From contig CM030933.1 in assembly GCA_018136815.1 (NCBI GenBank), forward strand, positions 1,750,379 to 1,814,378: a stretch of 64,000 nucleotides of DNA. The letters are read 5' to 3'. Position numbers and translations under genes: made by a program. A model generated the notes under the pieces. It had not been told where the DNA came from. It saw only the letters and a program-made list of their open reading frames with translations, and searched no databases. The stretch comes from Isochrysis galbana (taxonomy: Eukaryota > Haptophyta > Isochrysidales > Isochrysidaceae). Positions 53,501 through 64,000 of this stretch are shown piece by piece; within the stretch, counting starts at the first letter, position 1; every line of letters begins with the position of its first letter.

Positions 53501-56500
53501 GCGCCCGGGCTGCCTGACAACGCTCAAGCCGATTGACCTACGTATAGGAGCACCCCGAATTGAAGTGAATTGCGGCTGGTTGCTGGGCTGGGCAACGGGT
53601 CGCTGGCTGAAGCGTGAGGCGAATCGTACACCAAGCTCACGCATTGACCCTGGATTGCTGCCAATGCATTAGCGACTAGGCTGAGCTGCGAGCCAGAGGC
53701 AGAGGGCATACGTGCTTTACCTGCGGCAGCCTTCTCCACGCACCGAGCATTCTCAAAAGTCGGTCATGATTCATTCCTTGAGGCCCTACTTTCTCGACAT
53801 ATTCCCAGAAGGGCAGCGTCAAGTCGACCACCCTCCGCAGTGCACGCAGACACTGATATCTTTGCCACCATCGCTGCCAGACAGCCGCTGCCAGCCTGCC
53901 TCCACAGATGGCTGCAACCATCTCCCCCCTCCTGCGGCACAGTGCTTGGCGTACCGCCACCAAGCGCCATGCACGCATTTGGCGGCGGTATATGTTGGCT
54001 CCTAACACCGCAGCTACATCGGTCACCCGCTTCGCCCGCCGACGGCGACGGGAAGCCTCACGATGCAACGTCCCAAAGGCCCTCAGCAACGCGCGTCTAC
54101 GACGTAGCCCGTGGAGACGCTCTGAAGCCCAACCTAGCCAGCTACGGACAATAAAGTCCCAGTGGCGGTAACAGCGGGCGGTCAGAGTGGCCTTATAGTG
54201 GCGGCTGGCGAGAAGCTCCTGGCGAACTGCGCCGCGAACAGCACTTGCCAGGGTGCGCACGCCTCGCCGAAGCCCGCCGAGCTACGTCCGGCGAAGGGGT
54301 TGAGGGGGTAAGATTGGGACAAGTATGAGCGGAATGTAGCTACAGTCGACTATGCCTGGCGCTGAGCTCCGGTGGCGTGAGCGCGCGCAAGTATGAGGCA
54401 AAGCCGCCTCAGTTATCGCACGAAGCGATCGACACCGACATCTAGCAGCCCGTGGCCAGAGTGTCCAGTAGGGGGGGAGAGGGCACACCTGAGCCAACGC
54501 GTCGAGCCGCAACAGCAGCTGCCTAGTTGCGGCGGAGAGCACCCAGACGTGCCACGTCATCAACGAACGCCGCCGGTCTGCAAGACGTGCGAGGTCGTCG
54601 AGGTCGTCACCCGTATTGGCGGCGCCCTCAGCATGGCCGCCCACAAAATATCCCGTTACACTTAGTCTCGGCGGAGGGAACGCCGGTGCGCGAGCGGCAC
54701 CAAGAGGCGGCCGACGGCGGAGCAAGGTCAAGCCGCTAAAACCGTGGCACATCTGCGTCGCCGCTGCCACTAACGTTGCCACCTCCTCGCGCAGCGTGTG
54801 AGCGCCCCCTCTTCGTCGCCGCAATAAAGTTGTCGTTCGGATGTCAAATGGGCGTACGAGGCCTCCGACGTCATCCAAGCGATCCCAAGAATGATCGATG
54901 AAAGCGGCCTCGCCCCCAATTTGCTCGCCGCTGGTTGAAAGGCTGGAATTGCTAGCAGGCGCGCCCGTATCAGTCAGAGCGAATGCAACAAGTGCACGCG
55001 GCAGACAGCGGCGCCCACGACGGTCAGTCGCATCACCCGCCTCGCTGACGTCTACGCCACCGCCTGCATCGAGACTACAGTGCAGCAGCCGCCTAAGCGC
55101 GGCTCGGCGACGCGCCACTCTCATCCATGCTCTTATGACCCGCCCTTCGAGGGTCGCCGTAGCTACGGCCTCGGCCGCACGCCACAAGTGCAGAGCTCCA
55201 CGCCGGCCCATCGCGGCTCCACCCCATCGGTACAACACTCGTCGGCGTGTGGCGGTCACGCAGTGCGCACGGCTCTTGGTACGGAGGGCAATCGCGTTTG
55301 CACTGCGTCTCGATCGCCAGCGATGAAGTGAGGAGGCGAGGTGGCGTCTAGCGGCGGCCAATGCCGCGGCCTCGACGACCTCGCGTTGTGCACGTGGTGT
55401 GTGCAAGGCGGAGCATAGCGCGGCAAAGACAATGGTGAGCAGCGTTCGATTCGGCGTATAAGTGAGCTCCGATACCAGGCGGCGGCGAGTGGCGATGGCG
55501 CCTGTGGACGCATTCAAGGGAGGAAGAAATGAGGCCCTAGCGCAGGCAAGGCCGACGTTTACGAGGCTTTTACATGGGTGGCCGCTACTGCTCGGGCGGC
55601 GACGCGTTCAGTGCGGGAAGAAGGCACACCTGCATTCAAGGCTAGAGCCAAAATGACTCGCTTTGCCCTGTATTTTCGTAGGAGCGCGTGAAGCAGAGAC
55701 CACTTGAATGCCGTCCCGTCCCATGACGCAGCTGTACGCCTCCGGTGGGCCGCAACGGCCGCCGACGCTTCTGCCGCAGAGGCTTGGATTGACGGGAGAT
55801 TCTGGTGGTGATGCGAGCGCTTCAAACCCACGCCTCCAGCCAACAAGTGCGGAGCAGAAAAAAAAGGCAGGTGCGGTAATGCCGCTGCATTGATCACTCG
55901 GCCACCAATGCCCCCACTGCGCCTGGAAGGTCTCAAGCCTCCTGAAGAGCTCTCAGATCCAGGAGAGACCGCAAGCTGGAAGGCACATTGCTCCCTCAGC
56001 TGGCCTATCCTAGCATCAGCAGCGGCCATCGCCTCAGATGCTGGCCTCAGAGTCGCTTTGAGTTCGCGACGCGATGCGCGCAAGGCGTGTACAAGCGCCC
56101 ATTCCATCGGGAAGAGAGGCGGCGGTTGGACGTACCATGCTAGGTGAGGACCTTCAAGGCTGGCAGGATAGAGAATACGACTTGTCACATCACGCGCATC
56201 TGCCTCTTCGCGAGACGTGTCATGGCCACCTCTGCGTCCAACCCTGACACTGGCATCGATAGTAGCAGGGCGACGACCAATATCGTGGCCATCAGACCCT
56301 GGAGCATCCCCGCGTGCATGATCTCCCGGCGGAGTTCTTCCGCCGGGTGCGCATGTGTTGGTGTCCGCGATCCTAAATGCAAGTACATCAGCCGAGCTTC
56401 CATCGTGCTCAACAGCCCGTGGTTGGGATCCATAGGATGCTGTGGCGATGGCATTCAGATCAGTCGCGAGGATGTGAACAGATGCGGCCGTGGCAGAGCC

Positions 56501-57520
56501 CATTGCGGCCGTGGCAGAGCCCATGCATGCGGCATCGCCACGCTCGGCAACTGCAGCAGAAGTAGCGGCTAGTGCTTCTCTTGCACGCCGCCGCTGTGTT
56601 TGTGCCGCCCTCTCCTGACTTGTACGATGCAGCTGTTCTTCAAGTTCAGCTTGCTTCTTCTGCCGTTGCGCCTGTAGCTCATCTTGATATCGTTGAAGAA
56701 GAGGCGGCGCAGCTGGGGGTAGTCCGGGGCGCACGGCCAGCGCCTCTAGCCGCCGTTGCTCTGCTCGCCGCGCCTTTGCAATGAGCGTCACATCCACTGG
56801 AGAAGGCAGAGGCCCTCGTCGCCGCGCCGGCACTGAGCGTGAGCGCATGCTAGCCATCGAAACGCGATTTCGGCCGAGCTGAGCTGAGAAGCGCGTGCCG
56901 CAGGAGTCAGCTTCGCTGTCCGCATCGCCCATATCCTTCTCGTCGTCGGCATCTTGCTCTTCAGGCACGGGGCTCATTGCGGGAAGGGAAGGGCGTCGGG
57001 AGGTCGGCGCTGAAGTCGAAGACGCCAACGGGCTCGCATGGCTTGTAGCAATAGGGGTCGCCGGTGTCGCCGCACAAATCGGCAGTGGCTCCGGCTGCGG
57101 CTCCGGCTCGTAGAGCAGCGAGGGCCGCAGCGGATGGTGGCTATGGCTTACATAGCTTGGTGCGGCTCCTCGATCAGTGGCGCTACCTTCTCGTGTCTGG
57201 GGCGCGGCGGGTGGGAGAGCAGAGCCAGTGGCGACGGGAGGCTGAGCGGTAGGTTGCAGATTTGCGTGTGCGTTTCTCGTATTCGTGCCTCGGAACACGC
57301 TTCCGCTGCCGGTAGGAGCTGCGTCAGCCGGGCCTCGCTCCGCGGCTGGACCAAGAGCCTCGTTTACCTGCCGCCCATCCTTGAGGCGTATCGAACAGGC
57401 GGTAGGCGGCAGGTCGGCCGGCCTCCCGCCTTGCCCAGCTAGCAGCAGCGGCCTCGGCCGTGGCATCGAGTGGAGGAAGTCCCTCACCCGGACAACATGC
57501 GACTCAGTCGGTTCCACCAT
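50547..57520 (-). CDS. SFI1-like centrin-binding repeat protein (4 exons)
   Basis: Exons 57520-55630, 55501-54489, 54281-53721 and 53537-50547, all in phase with GT-AG introns, give 2151 residues. Exon 1 encodes a disordered N-terminus with a charged coiled-coil segment (QDELQAQRQKKQAELEEQL). Exons 2 and 3 and the first 260 residues of exon 4 carry at least a dozen SFI1-type units (helix with ...L...F..W..R): LHRWRSRR, LHLWRAAE, IRAWMRVARR, MRAWRLVAV, VWQRWWQRY, LKAWRERA, IRAWRRVV, IHNWRF. These are known to bind centrins along a long helix at centrosomes and basal bodies. The remainder of exon 4 is disordered and ends LRRALQRWFRASKV. The role is probably basal body or flagellar root. Further introns in exon 4 cannot be excluded. 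Confidence 0.8.
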
Positions 57521-58155
57521 GGAAAATCAGAGGGGGGGGGGAAAGGGGGGGGGAGGAGAGAGAGAGATGGAGGGAAGGGCTGTGGTAGGGGGAGAGGAAG
57601 AGGGTAAGGCAGAGGGAGTGGGAGTGGAAGAGAGAGGAGGAGTCGAAGCTGAGAGAGGGGTCCGGGAGGAGGGGAGGAGGATGGGGGGGGGGCGAGGCGG
57701 AGAGAGGTGAGAAGCAAGAGGATGCGGGAGGAGAGAGGAGAGGCAGACGAGAGGGAGGGGGAAGGGGGGAAGTGGGAAGGGGGGAGCGGAGTGAAGCGGA
57801 GCCGGAGCGGACGGGAGGGAGGGGAGGACGGCGGGATGGGTGGCTGGGGAGAGAGAGAGAAGAGAGAGGGAGGAGGGGTTCAGGGCGCCGCCATACCGGT
57901 CGGCTGGTGGCTGAGGCGTAGTTTTCTTGTGTCCAGCGTCAGGTTTTCTTCTTGTGGCAGTTTAACCCTAGTGCCTGACTGAGGAACCGTGAACCGTGAA
58001 CGTGAACCGTGCCTCATTCATCGGAGCCCCTCCCCCGCGATGGGGGTGTGCGCGGTTGGCGGAAGGGTCGTCCGGTGTATGTTGTATGTGGCTAGGTTTA
58101 CTGGCTGACGAGACGATCTACAAGCTGCAAATGTTAAATTCTTAACCTCCATCCT
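57521..58155. repeat. GA/G-rich tract upstream of the SFI1-like gene, then unique DNA
   Basis: 57528-57875 is purine-rich on +, so pyrimidine-rich in gene sense. 57880-58155 shows nothing I can interpret. Confidence 0.75.
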
Positions 58156-58310
58156 TAGCCCGGTCACTCACTAGGGGGCTGCGGAGGGCACCATCTGCAA
58201 TGGGCAAACGAAGGCCTAAATAAGCTCCATATGGGTTCTGGTATGGGAGATCAGCAAAAAAACCGGGGGTCTTCCGGCAAAATTTTCGAAATATACCCGA
58301 TTTCAGGCCT
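58156..58310 (+). repeat. Dispersed repeat C
   Basis: Begins TAGCCCGGTCACTCACTA and continues TGCGGAGGGC, CCTAAATAAGCTC, GTCTTCCGGCAAAATTTTCG. The same sequence appears at 62508-62584 (start only) and, reversed, at 63853-64000. Confidence 0.7.
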
Positions 58311-58550
58311 CTGACGGCCGTGCAGAAATAAATTTCATGCCCCCCTCCGGTATAATTTTACCGTCGGCCTTCATGCGCGCCTCTCGCAGCGAAACACAAA
58401 ACCATGGGCATCTCCAGCTGACCCGGACCAAAGATCTTGGTTCTATATGCACAGCAATACATTTTCACTATGCTTCATGGACTTAAACGTGTACGTAAGT
58501 ATCGCAAAAACTAAAGACGCTAAACGCTAAATTCTCCTAGGGCTCCAGAA

Positions 58551-59068
58551 CCCAACTTCGACCCGCGACCGGGGGCGCCACGAGGCCGTTCCAGTCACCG
58601 CTCACCAACTGGATGCCAATACCAGCACCAAAGTGTGGTATGCCGCCCTCACAGCCACGCCAATCGCGCTCGCCGCCCCCGCGCACTGCGTCGAAATCGG
58701 CCGCTTGCGGCCCCCGGGGATGACGTCGTCACGCCCCCAAGACGCGCTCTGAGTGCCCAACTTCGACCCGCGACCGGGGGCGCCACGAGGCCGTTCCAGT
58801 CACCGTTCACCAAACGGATGCCGCTACCAGCACCAAAGTGCGGTATGCCGCCCTCACAGCCACGCCAATCGCGCTCGCCGCCCCCGCGCACTGCGTCGAA
58901 ATCGGCCGCTTGCGGCTCCCGGGGATGACGTCGTCACGCCCCCAAGACGCGCTCTGAGTGCCCAACTTCGACCCGCGACCGGGGGCGCCACGAGGCCGTT
59001 CCAGTCACCGTTCACCAAACGGATGCCGCTACCAGCACCAAAGTGCGGTATGCCGCCCTCACAGCCAC
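58551..59068. repeat. 205-bp tandem repeat, 2.5 copies
   Basis: CCCAACTTCGACCCGCGACC starts units at 58551, 58756 and 58961, a period of exactly 205. The last copy stops after 108 bases. Units differ at only a few positions. As 205 is not a multiple of three, the frames across the array are not a conserved repeat protein. Confidence 0.95.
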
Positions 59069-59499
59069 ACTGACTGTCATCGTCACTGGACCAGTAGTGG
59101 CTGTCTTCACCATTTCTTCTATGGCTTCGTAATCGCTTTCATATTGTTTATCGTCCTCAGCTTCATATACATTCTGTAATCGATCAAGGAAGGTCGGGGT
59201 CAGAGTCAAATATTTTGTCTCAATCGCCCTCCGATTGCCCCTACCAGACGGCACTTCCATTTTTACTAGATATTTGTTTTGAATAGTATGCTCTGCATAT
59301 CTACTCTTTAACACATATGCGATCTCAGCTGCGCTGTCTACAATATAACTCTCATTAGGTAGGGGGTTGATTGGTCGACTCAAAATATCGCGTCTCCATC
59401 GCCTCTCTTCACGTCGGCTCATGCTCATGTCAGCGGCTCCATAGCGAAACTCGGTCCCTTTTTAATAGGGAATCCAACAGACAGCATGAGAGATTCTAT
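59069..59499. other. Unique sequence, weak frame on -
   Basis: A 138-codon frame (59012-59428, -) with charged, non-repetitive composition. No recognisable domain. It may be a remnant. Confidence 0.3.
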
Positions 59500-59745
59500 G
59501 AGATATGAGAGAAGGCGATACAAGCCGAGCCAGAGCAAAGGAGAAGCCATAGTCTCCCGCCCCCTTCTCTCCAGCTCCTGGCCGAAGCAGCGCGCGCGGC
59601 CTCCCCGGAACCAGCTTCTCCGCTAAAGAGGGAACTGGGGAAGGGGAAGGGGGCTGTTGGGGGTTAAGGTTGGGTAGTAGGGAGGTCCACGAGCACACTG
59701 CCTCATGCCGCACACGTAGCGGAGATTTGTAAGAAATTTTTTTAT
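59500..59745 (+). mobile_element. LINE 3' UTR (type A)
   Basis: Near-identical to the reverse complement of 17290-17540, in sense on + and ending GTAAGAAATTTTTTT. It faces, tail first, the antisense LINE coding remnant at 59813. Confidence 0.75.
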
Positions 59746-59812
59746 TTTTTTCTTGTCCTCCGCTTGCTGAGCAAGCTGGATAAAGAAGGGAGTGTCTTCC
59801 GGTTCCTCCTCC

Positions 59813-60170
59813 TCATCCGGATGGGGGGGAAGTGGGTTGGGTGGTTGTATGGAGAGTTGGTTTGGGGTCTGATTGCGGATCGGCCCGTTTGCGCGATGGC
59901 TGCGTTGGCTGTGGATGAGGCTGTGTCTGTGGCTGAGGCTTCATGGGATCCTTCCCCTTAGGGGTCGGTTGTGCTGCCTCCGCGTACGATCGTTGGGTTG
60001 TTGGAATTGTGTTGGAATCTTGGAAGGCTCCTTGAATTGTTTGTTGTGTGCAGTGCCCGCCCACTAGGGGTGCACTGATGGTAGGAGTGGCCGTCGTGGG
60101 GGTGGCAGCAGTGCTGCCACCCTCCACAGGGAGTCCTTGGTTCAGAGGCAGAGCGGGGGAGCTGGTCGGG
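59813..60170 (-). pseudogene. LINE Pro-rich N-terminal region remnant
   Basis: In reverse it encodes NQGLPVEGGSTAATP, RSYAEAAQPTPKGKD and PSRKRADPQSDPKP, closely matching 30420-30710. It is fused in frame behind a DDE transposase remnant. Confidence 0.7.
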
Positions 60171-60934
60171 AGGGCCTGGGCCCTAGGCCCTTTGGCATAC
60201 TCGGCCCAATATTGCCGTGAAATTCGAGCATGCCTTCTTTGCAACAACAATGGAGCCACTGGCAAGTCAGGGGATTGGAGCATCTCCGCATCCGGCAACT
60301 CAGATGTACTTTGTGACAGAGCCAATCGAATCGTGGCTCGGAGTCCTATGAGAGAATAATCGCAATTGCTCCGAGCATACTTCTCAGCTGCTCCCCAATA
60401 TCGTTCAATCAAATTCAGTTCACAATAGAATTTGGGAAGGAATAACACCAAATGCGATGGCGGCCTGCTCCTAGGCTTCCCGTTTGCTCGGGGTCTCTGT
60501 GAGTCTCCTGAAGACTCAGCCGCCCCTTCCGCCCCAGTATCTTGACATTCAATATTACTACTAGAATGAGGCTCTGCCGCTCGCACCCACCCAAACAAAT
60601 GTGGCAGACTGCCCTGCGCTTGGGCAGCGCTCGCGCGGGCTCGACGGGATATGAGCTGCCTGTCTCCATCTGCTTGTTGCCGAGCATCGACGCCAGCATC
60701 TGCAAAAACTTCTACCACCTCGTCATTCGAGAACACGACGGAGTTTTCCATCTCCTCGGCGAAAGCCTCCTCGTCGCTCTCTAAGCCGCTTTGCCCACCT
60801 GCCGCTGTTGCCTCGGCAATCGCTGCCTGCTGAGCACCGGCTGGGATGAGCTGCTCATCTGCAGCCCTTTGCTTCCTCGCCGCCCACACCGCCTTCATGT
60901 GAGCAGAAGGCCCGCCCTTCCTCTTTTGTGGCAT
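60171..60934 (-). pseudogene. Tc1/mariner (IS630)-type DDE transposase, internally deleted
   Basis: Frame begins MPQKRKGGPSAHMK. After an acidic region of about 170 residues it reads FLPKFYCELNLIERYWG then EKYARSNCDYSL, the segment carrying the last catalytic acidic residue in DDE transposases of this type. RRHARISRQYWAEYAKG follows near the end. The earlier catalytic Asp regions are missing, so it is inactive. Its 3' end passes straight into LINE sequence without a stop. Confidence 0.6.
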
Positions 60935-61339
60935 CTGTCCGGGGGGGGGGCGATGGGCGACACTGGTGAGTGCGCAAAACGGCATGCAGTGGGCGCGCTC
61001 AGATGCATGAAGAGGGGGAGAGCGTGGGGGATCAGAGTGGGGCTTGTATGTATTGTGCAGATGCGCCCATCCCCAGCGCGAACAACTATTCCAAAATCGC
61101 TCCAAAAAATTGCGTGTTTCGCAGAGCGAGCGCTCAAGACGCTCGACGCGCACGGGGCTGTGAGCGGCGAACGCGTTCGAGTCTCGCGGTTCAGTGATAG
61201 CCAGAGGCAAACTCAGACCCATCCCTGCGCCCTGGTTGCCGTGGGCATGCCAGAGGTGCTCACCTGCAAGAGCAGTTCAGCCCACCAAGAACTGTACCAG
61301 CCGACGGACCTTCCGCCGGGTGCACCATAGTTCAAAGGG

Positions 61340-62176
61340 ATGATGGTCTCCTCTGAGAGTTGGCACGACAGAGTTATTTTTGGGGCATGGCCGCCCGTTC
61401 GGGACGGGCTGATGGCGCGATGGACTGGCGGCGCGGTGGCGAGCGCCTCCTCGATGGCCTCCTCTCCCCGCAGCTCGGGCTACAGCGCGGCGTGGGACGC
61501 TCCGACCAGCTCGAAGACGAGAGACGGCATCGGCCAGCTGTTCGCCGCGTTCTGTGCTGCCCTCCTTCTCTCGCTCGCTGTGCCCCACCTCGGCCAGATG
61601 TCGCCGGTTGGGATCGACGCCCAGGCAGTCCGCCGCTACGCCGACCGCCCCTACGTGGCGAGCAGCCAGCAAGGACAGGTTGATAAGAAGACTGTTCTCT
61701 CAGCGAGCGGCCAGCAGGGCGGTCGGCGGGGGCGGGCGGGTGCGCGCCCCCCATCCGTTGTAGCAAGCGCTGCTGCGCGCCCGCCAGCCGATAGAGCAAG
61801 CGCTGGCTGCAACAGCCGCACTGCAGATCGAGGGCAAGGCAGCATCTTGAAGTGCCCGAATGCGTGTCAAGGCCCCCGTTGTCCCATCGGCTGGGGGGTG
61901 GCGCTTGCCGCTGATGATCTCTGCCAATGTGTCTGTGTGCGGCGGGAAGCTGTCACGCCTTGGGACATCGAGCGCCAAAAGCAAGAGGAGAAGCGAGGGC
62001 GTGTGGAGCAAGCGGCCGCCAGCGCACATCAAGAGTCTGCTGATCAATGGATGCGCCCCATAAGTGGTAGATCAAACCGGCTCGAGCCATCCGAGATGGA
62101 GCAGGCCAGCACTACGTCGAACCGCTTGAATCATGCAGAGGCCCTCAAGGAGACCAGCGCACGCGATAGCGAATAG
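61340..62176 (+). CDS. Hypothetical protein with one membrane segment and Cys cluster
   Basis: 278 residues if the first ATG is used. A later ATG (about 61412, MARWTGG) is equally plausible. One hydrophobic stretch, QLFAAFCAALLLSLAV, could be a membrane anchor. Past the middle is a Cys cluster (KCPNACQGPRCPIGW, then LCQCVCVRRE) suggestive of a small disulfide or metal-binding module. The C-terminus is charged. I recognise no family, and overlapping frames on the other strand make the call uncertain. Confidence 0.35.
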   Translation: MMVSSESWHDRVIFGAWPPVRDGLMARWTGGAVASASSMASSPRSSGYSAAWDAPTSSKTRDGIGQLFAAFCAALLLSLAVPHLGQMSPVGIDAQAVRRYADRPYVASSQQGQVDKKTVLSASGQQGGRRGRAGARPPSVVASAAARPPADRASAGCNSRTADRGQGSILKCPNACQGPRCPIGWGVALAADDLCQCVCVRREAVTPWDIERQKQEEKRGRVEQAAASAHQESADQWMRPISGRSNRLEPSEMEQASTTSNRLNHAEALKETSARDSE

Positions 62177-62297
62177 ATATGCATCAACAGATATCAAGGC
62201 CAACACGATGGCGACGACGACCAAGATAGCAAGGTATGCGCATCGCATTGGATTTTTCATTTGATTGGGTAGTGTGAATGATTTTATCCGTGGTTTG

Positions 62298-62507
62298 TTC
62301 AACTAAGTTTATACTTAGTTCACCCATGGGGGGGAAGAGCCCCCCCTTCCCTCCACTCTCCACTGCCCTCCCCTGCAGTGGGTAGTGATGGGACGTCATG
62401 TAACAGGTGGTCAGCAGGGGCCAGGGCCATGCCCCACCCTTGCCTGCCCGTCTGCCCCCTGAGCTGTGCTCACAGGCCCCCTGCGGGCCACCTGGGGACA
62501 CCTAAAA
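62298..62507. repeat. GC-rich repeat with AACTAAG/CTTAGTT hairpin start
   Basis: Starts with a 7-bp-stem hairpin and CCCATGGGGGGG...CCCCCCC, like 12290-12330 (reversed) and, loosely, the left end of the insertion at 18096. No coding content. Confidence 0.45.
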
Positions 62508-62584
62508 TAGCCCGGTCACTCACTAGGGGGTTGCGGAGGGCAAAATCGGTAATGGGCAAATGGAGGCCTAAATAAGCTTTCTAT
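62508..62584 (+). repeat. Repeat C, first 77 bases
   Basis: TAGCCCGGTCACTCACTA...CCTAAATAAGCTTTCTAT. It is cut off exactly where the TIR element at 62585 begins. Confidence 0.65.
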
Positions 62585-63852
62585 TAGGGCGGTCAAACAG
62601 GGACTTTTTAACGACTAATAAGGGTTGGGCTGCATTTTTTGACCGTGGCGCGATGCCCAATAAAAAACCTCCCGGGGGGGCTACCTGACGCTACGAAAAT
62701 CTTCGCCAAGAAATGGTGCGATTCGCCCCCCTCTCTCCCCCTCCGTCACGCGCGCTCACGCTCTACTCGTAAAGAATTGGCGGTCGCGCCCGCGGGGGGA
62801 TCGGTTCCTTTATATCTAAGCTACATTCGGCATTTGATTCCCGCCCGATGCAGCGCCGTGTCGGGCTGCCGACAGTCCGACCACCCCCTGACCCTCTGGC
62901 ATCATTGCCTGCGCAGCCCACCCAGCACATCACAGCGCGCGCACGCGGCTACCCTGGCTACCAGAGGCCCCACCCCGACCATCCCGACCCGCCCCTCGCA
63001 GGATTCGCCCTCTCTCGAACTCGGCATCGAGAACTAGGATCAGCTCACCGGCGCGGCAGTTCACTCGTGGCTGACGAGCCTCCGCATTGAGGCTGCCAAC
63101 GCGGCCATCCTCCCTCTGACAGTGCCAGATCTGGCGTTGATCGATGAGGTGAGACCCGTGGGCGGCCTCAGGACGGGCTTCGTCGTGGCGCTCTACGCCA
63201 CGGCGAGCAGGAAAGCCCAAGATCCTGCCAGAGCGCCTCACAGCGCATCTGGCGGGAACCCACCACCCAGAGCAGAAATCATCTTCTGCCGCTGGGTGGT
63301 GGGCATCGTTGGATCCGACGTCCTGTCATCAGTCGTCATCCGTCGTTCTCGCTCTCGTCGCTCTCGCTCTCGTAACACTCGTACCCTACAGCCTCGCCTC
63401 GCCTCACCATCCCCTGCCAACACAGCCCTCCTCTCACTCACCCTCGCCTCTCGCCTCTCGCTCGATGTCGCTCTCGCCGCCGTCCTCGCCCTCGCCCAAG
63501 CCCGCCTGCCCGCCTTCCTCTAGTGACGGGCTTCAGCCCGTCAGCACCTCCGAAGTCGTCTCCCTCGCCGCGCCTGCCGCCGGTCTTGCCCCTTCATCAT
63601 TGCCCTCAGGCCCTATGGGCCATCCCAATTCGTCATCCCCCCGCGGGCGCTACCGCCAATTCTTTACGGGTAGCGAGCGTGAGCGCGCGTGACGGAGGGG
63701 GAGAGAGGGGGGGCGGATCGCACCATTTCTTGGCAAAGACTTTCGTAGCGTCAGGTAGCTCCCCCTGGAGTTTTTATTGGGTATCGCGCCACGGTCAAAA
63801 AATGCAGCCCAGCCCTTACTTATGTTTAAAAAGCCCCTGTTTGACCGCCCTA
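62585..63852. mobile_element. 1268-bp element with about 217-bp terminal inverted repeats
   Basis: Left arm 62585-62801 and right arm about 63634-63852 are inverted copies with roughly 90 percent identity by eye. Ends are TA-GGGCGGTCAAACAGGG, consistent with a TA target duplication. The 830-bp centre is GC-rich. Short frames there show no transposase motif, so this is a non-autonomous element. Arm copies occur at 19084, 4716, 43551 and 38340. Confidence 0.75.
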
Positions 63853-64000
63853 CGATATTCGGAATTTTTCGAAAATTTCGCCGGAGAACCCCCAAATTTT
63901 TTGCTAATCCATCCTACTGGAACCTATAGGGAGCTTACTAAGCCCTTGATTTACCCATAGTAGCTAGTGCCCTCCGCACCTCCATAGTGAGCGACCGGGC
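63853..64000 (-). repeat. Repeat C, inverted copy
   Basis: Reverse complement matches 58156-58310 over its length, ending at the window edge with the GCCCGGTC terminus. Confidence 0.65.

Noticed and set aside
58635..59073. Repeat-protein gene across the 205-bp tandem array
   Set aside because: The period is not a multiple of three, so each unit is read in a different frame.

Overview
This window is nuclear DNA of a eukaryote. It has spliced genes, non-LTR retrotransposon debris, terminal-inverted-repeat elements, microsatellites and one 100-base assembly gap. GC is high, introns are short (71-178 bp where both ends could be placed), two of nine deduced introns begin with GC instead of GT, and long homopurine/homopyrimidine tracts lie in front of most genes. 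With a pheophorbide-a-oxygenase-like Rieske protein and presequence-bearing proteins, this fits a unicellular alga of the haptophyte type. That placement is an inference and not firm.

Host genes, left to right: a degenerate TRMT2/TrmA-like RNA methyltransferase fused to a P-loop kinase-like domain (5252-7885, -); a Sel1-repeat protein (12652-13386, -); a TMBIM/Bax-inhibitor-1-like membrane protein in 4 exons (14575-16394, +); a type II membrane protein of unknown function (20902-22830, +); an ABCC-type full ABC transporter in 2 exons (25664-29963, +); a 2OG-Fe(II) oxygenase (32461-33375, -), divergent from an NTF2/SnoaL-like presequence protein (34061-34858, +); an SGNH/GDSL hydrolase (35882-36724, +); an F-box + CDK-like pseudokinase + cyclin fusion in 2 exons (39248-41822, -); a Rieske oxygenase in 2 exons (45859-47534, +); and a 2151-residue SFI1-like protein in 4 exons (50547-57520, -). 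They do not form a pathway or an operon.

The space between genes is mostly mobile DNA. One LINE-like family (5' end: a small hairpin 4-5 bases before an ATG encoding MERAP or similar; 3' end: a short T-run) leaves about ten fragments, many internally deleted, inverted or chimeric. Other components are hAT transposase pieces (chromodomain/BED N-terminus at 44140, RNase H core with a Tudor-like insert at 48298, dimerisation tail near 3943), a Tc1/mariner-like transposase remnant, a TIR family with termini GGGCGGTCAAAC, a 1-kb TIR element at 8202-9202, a repeat inserted with a 16-bp target duplication at 18096-19009, a tRNA-like SINE, a 30-bp minisatellite of 21 copies and a 205-bp tandem repeat.

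The best candidate for an undescribed system is the 39248-41822 gene. One polypeptide joins an F-box, a CDK-fold domain with every standard catalytic residue replaced, and both cyclin folds, which looks like a single-chain CDK-cyclin-SCF adaptor. Second are the methyltransferase-kinase fusion and the conserved 5' hairpin of the LINE family.
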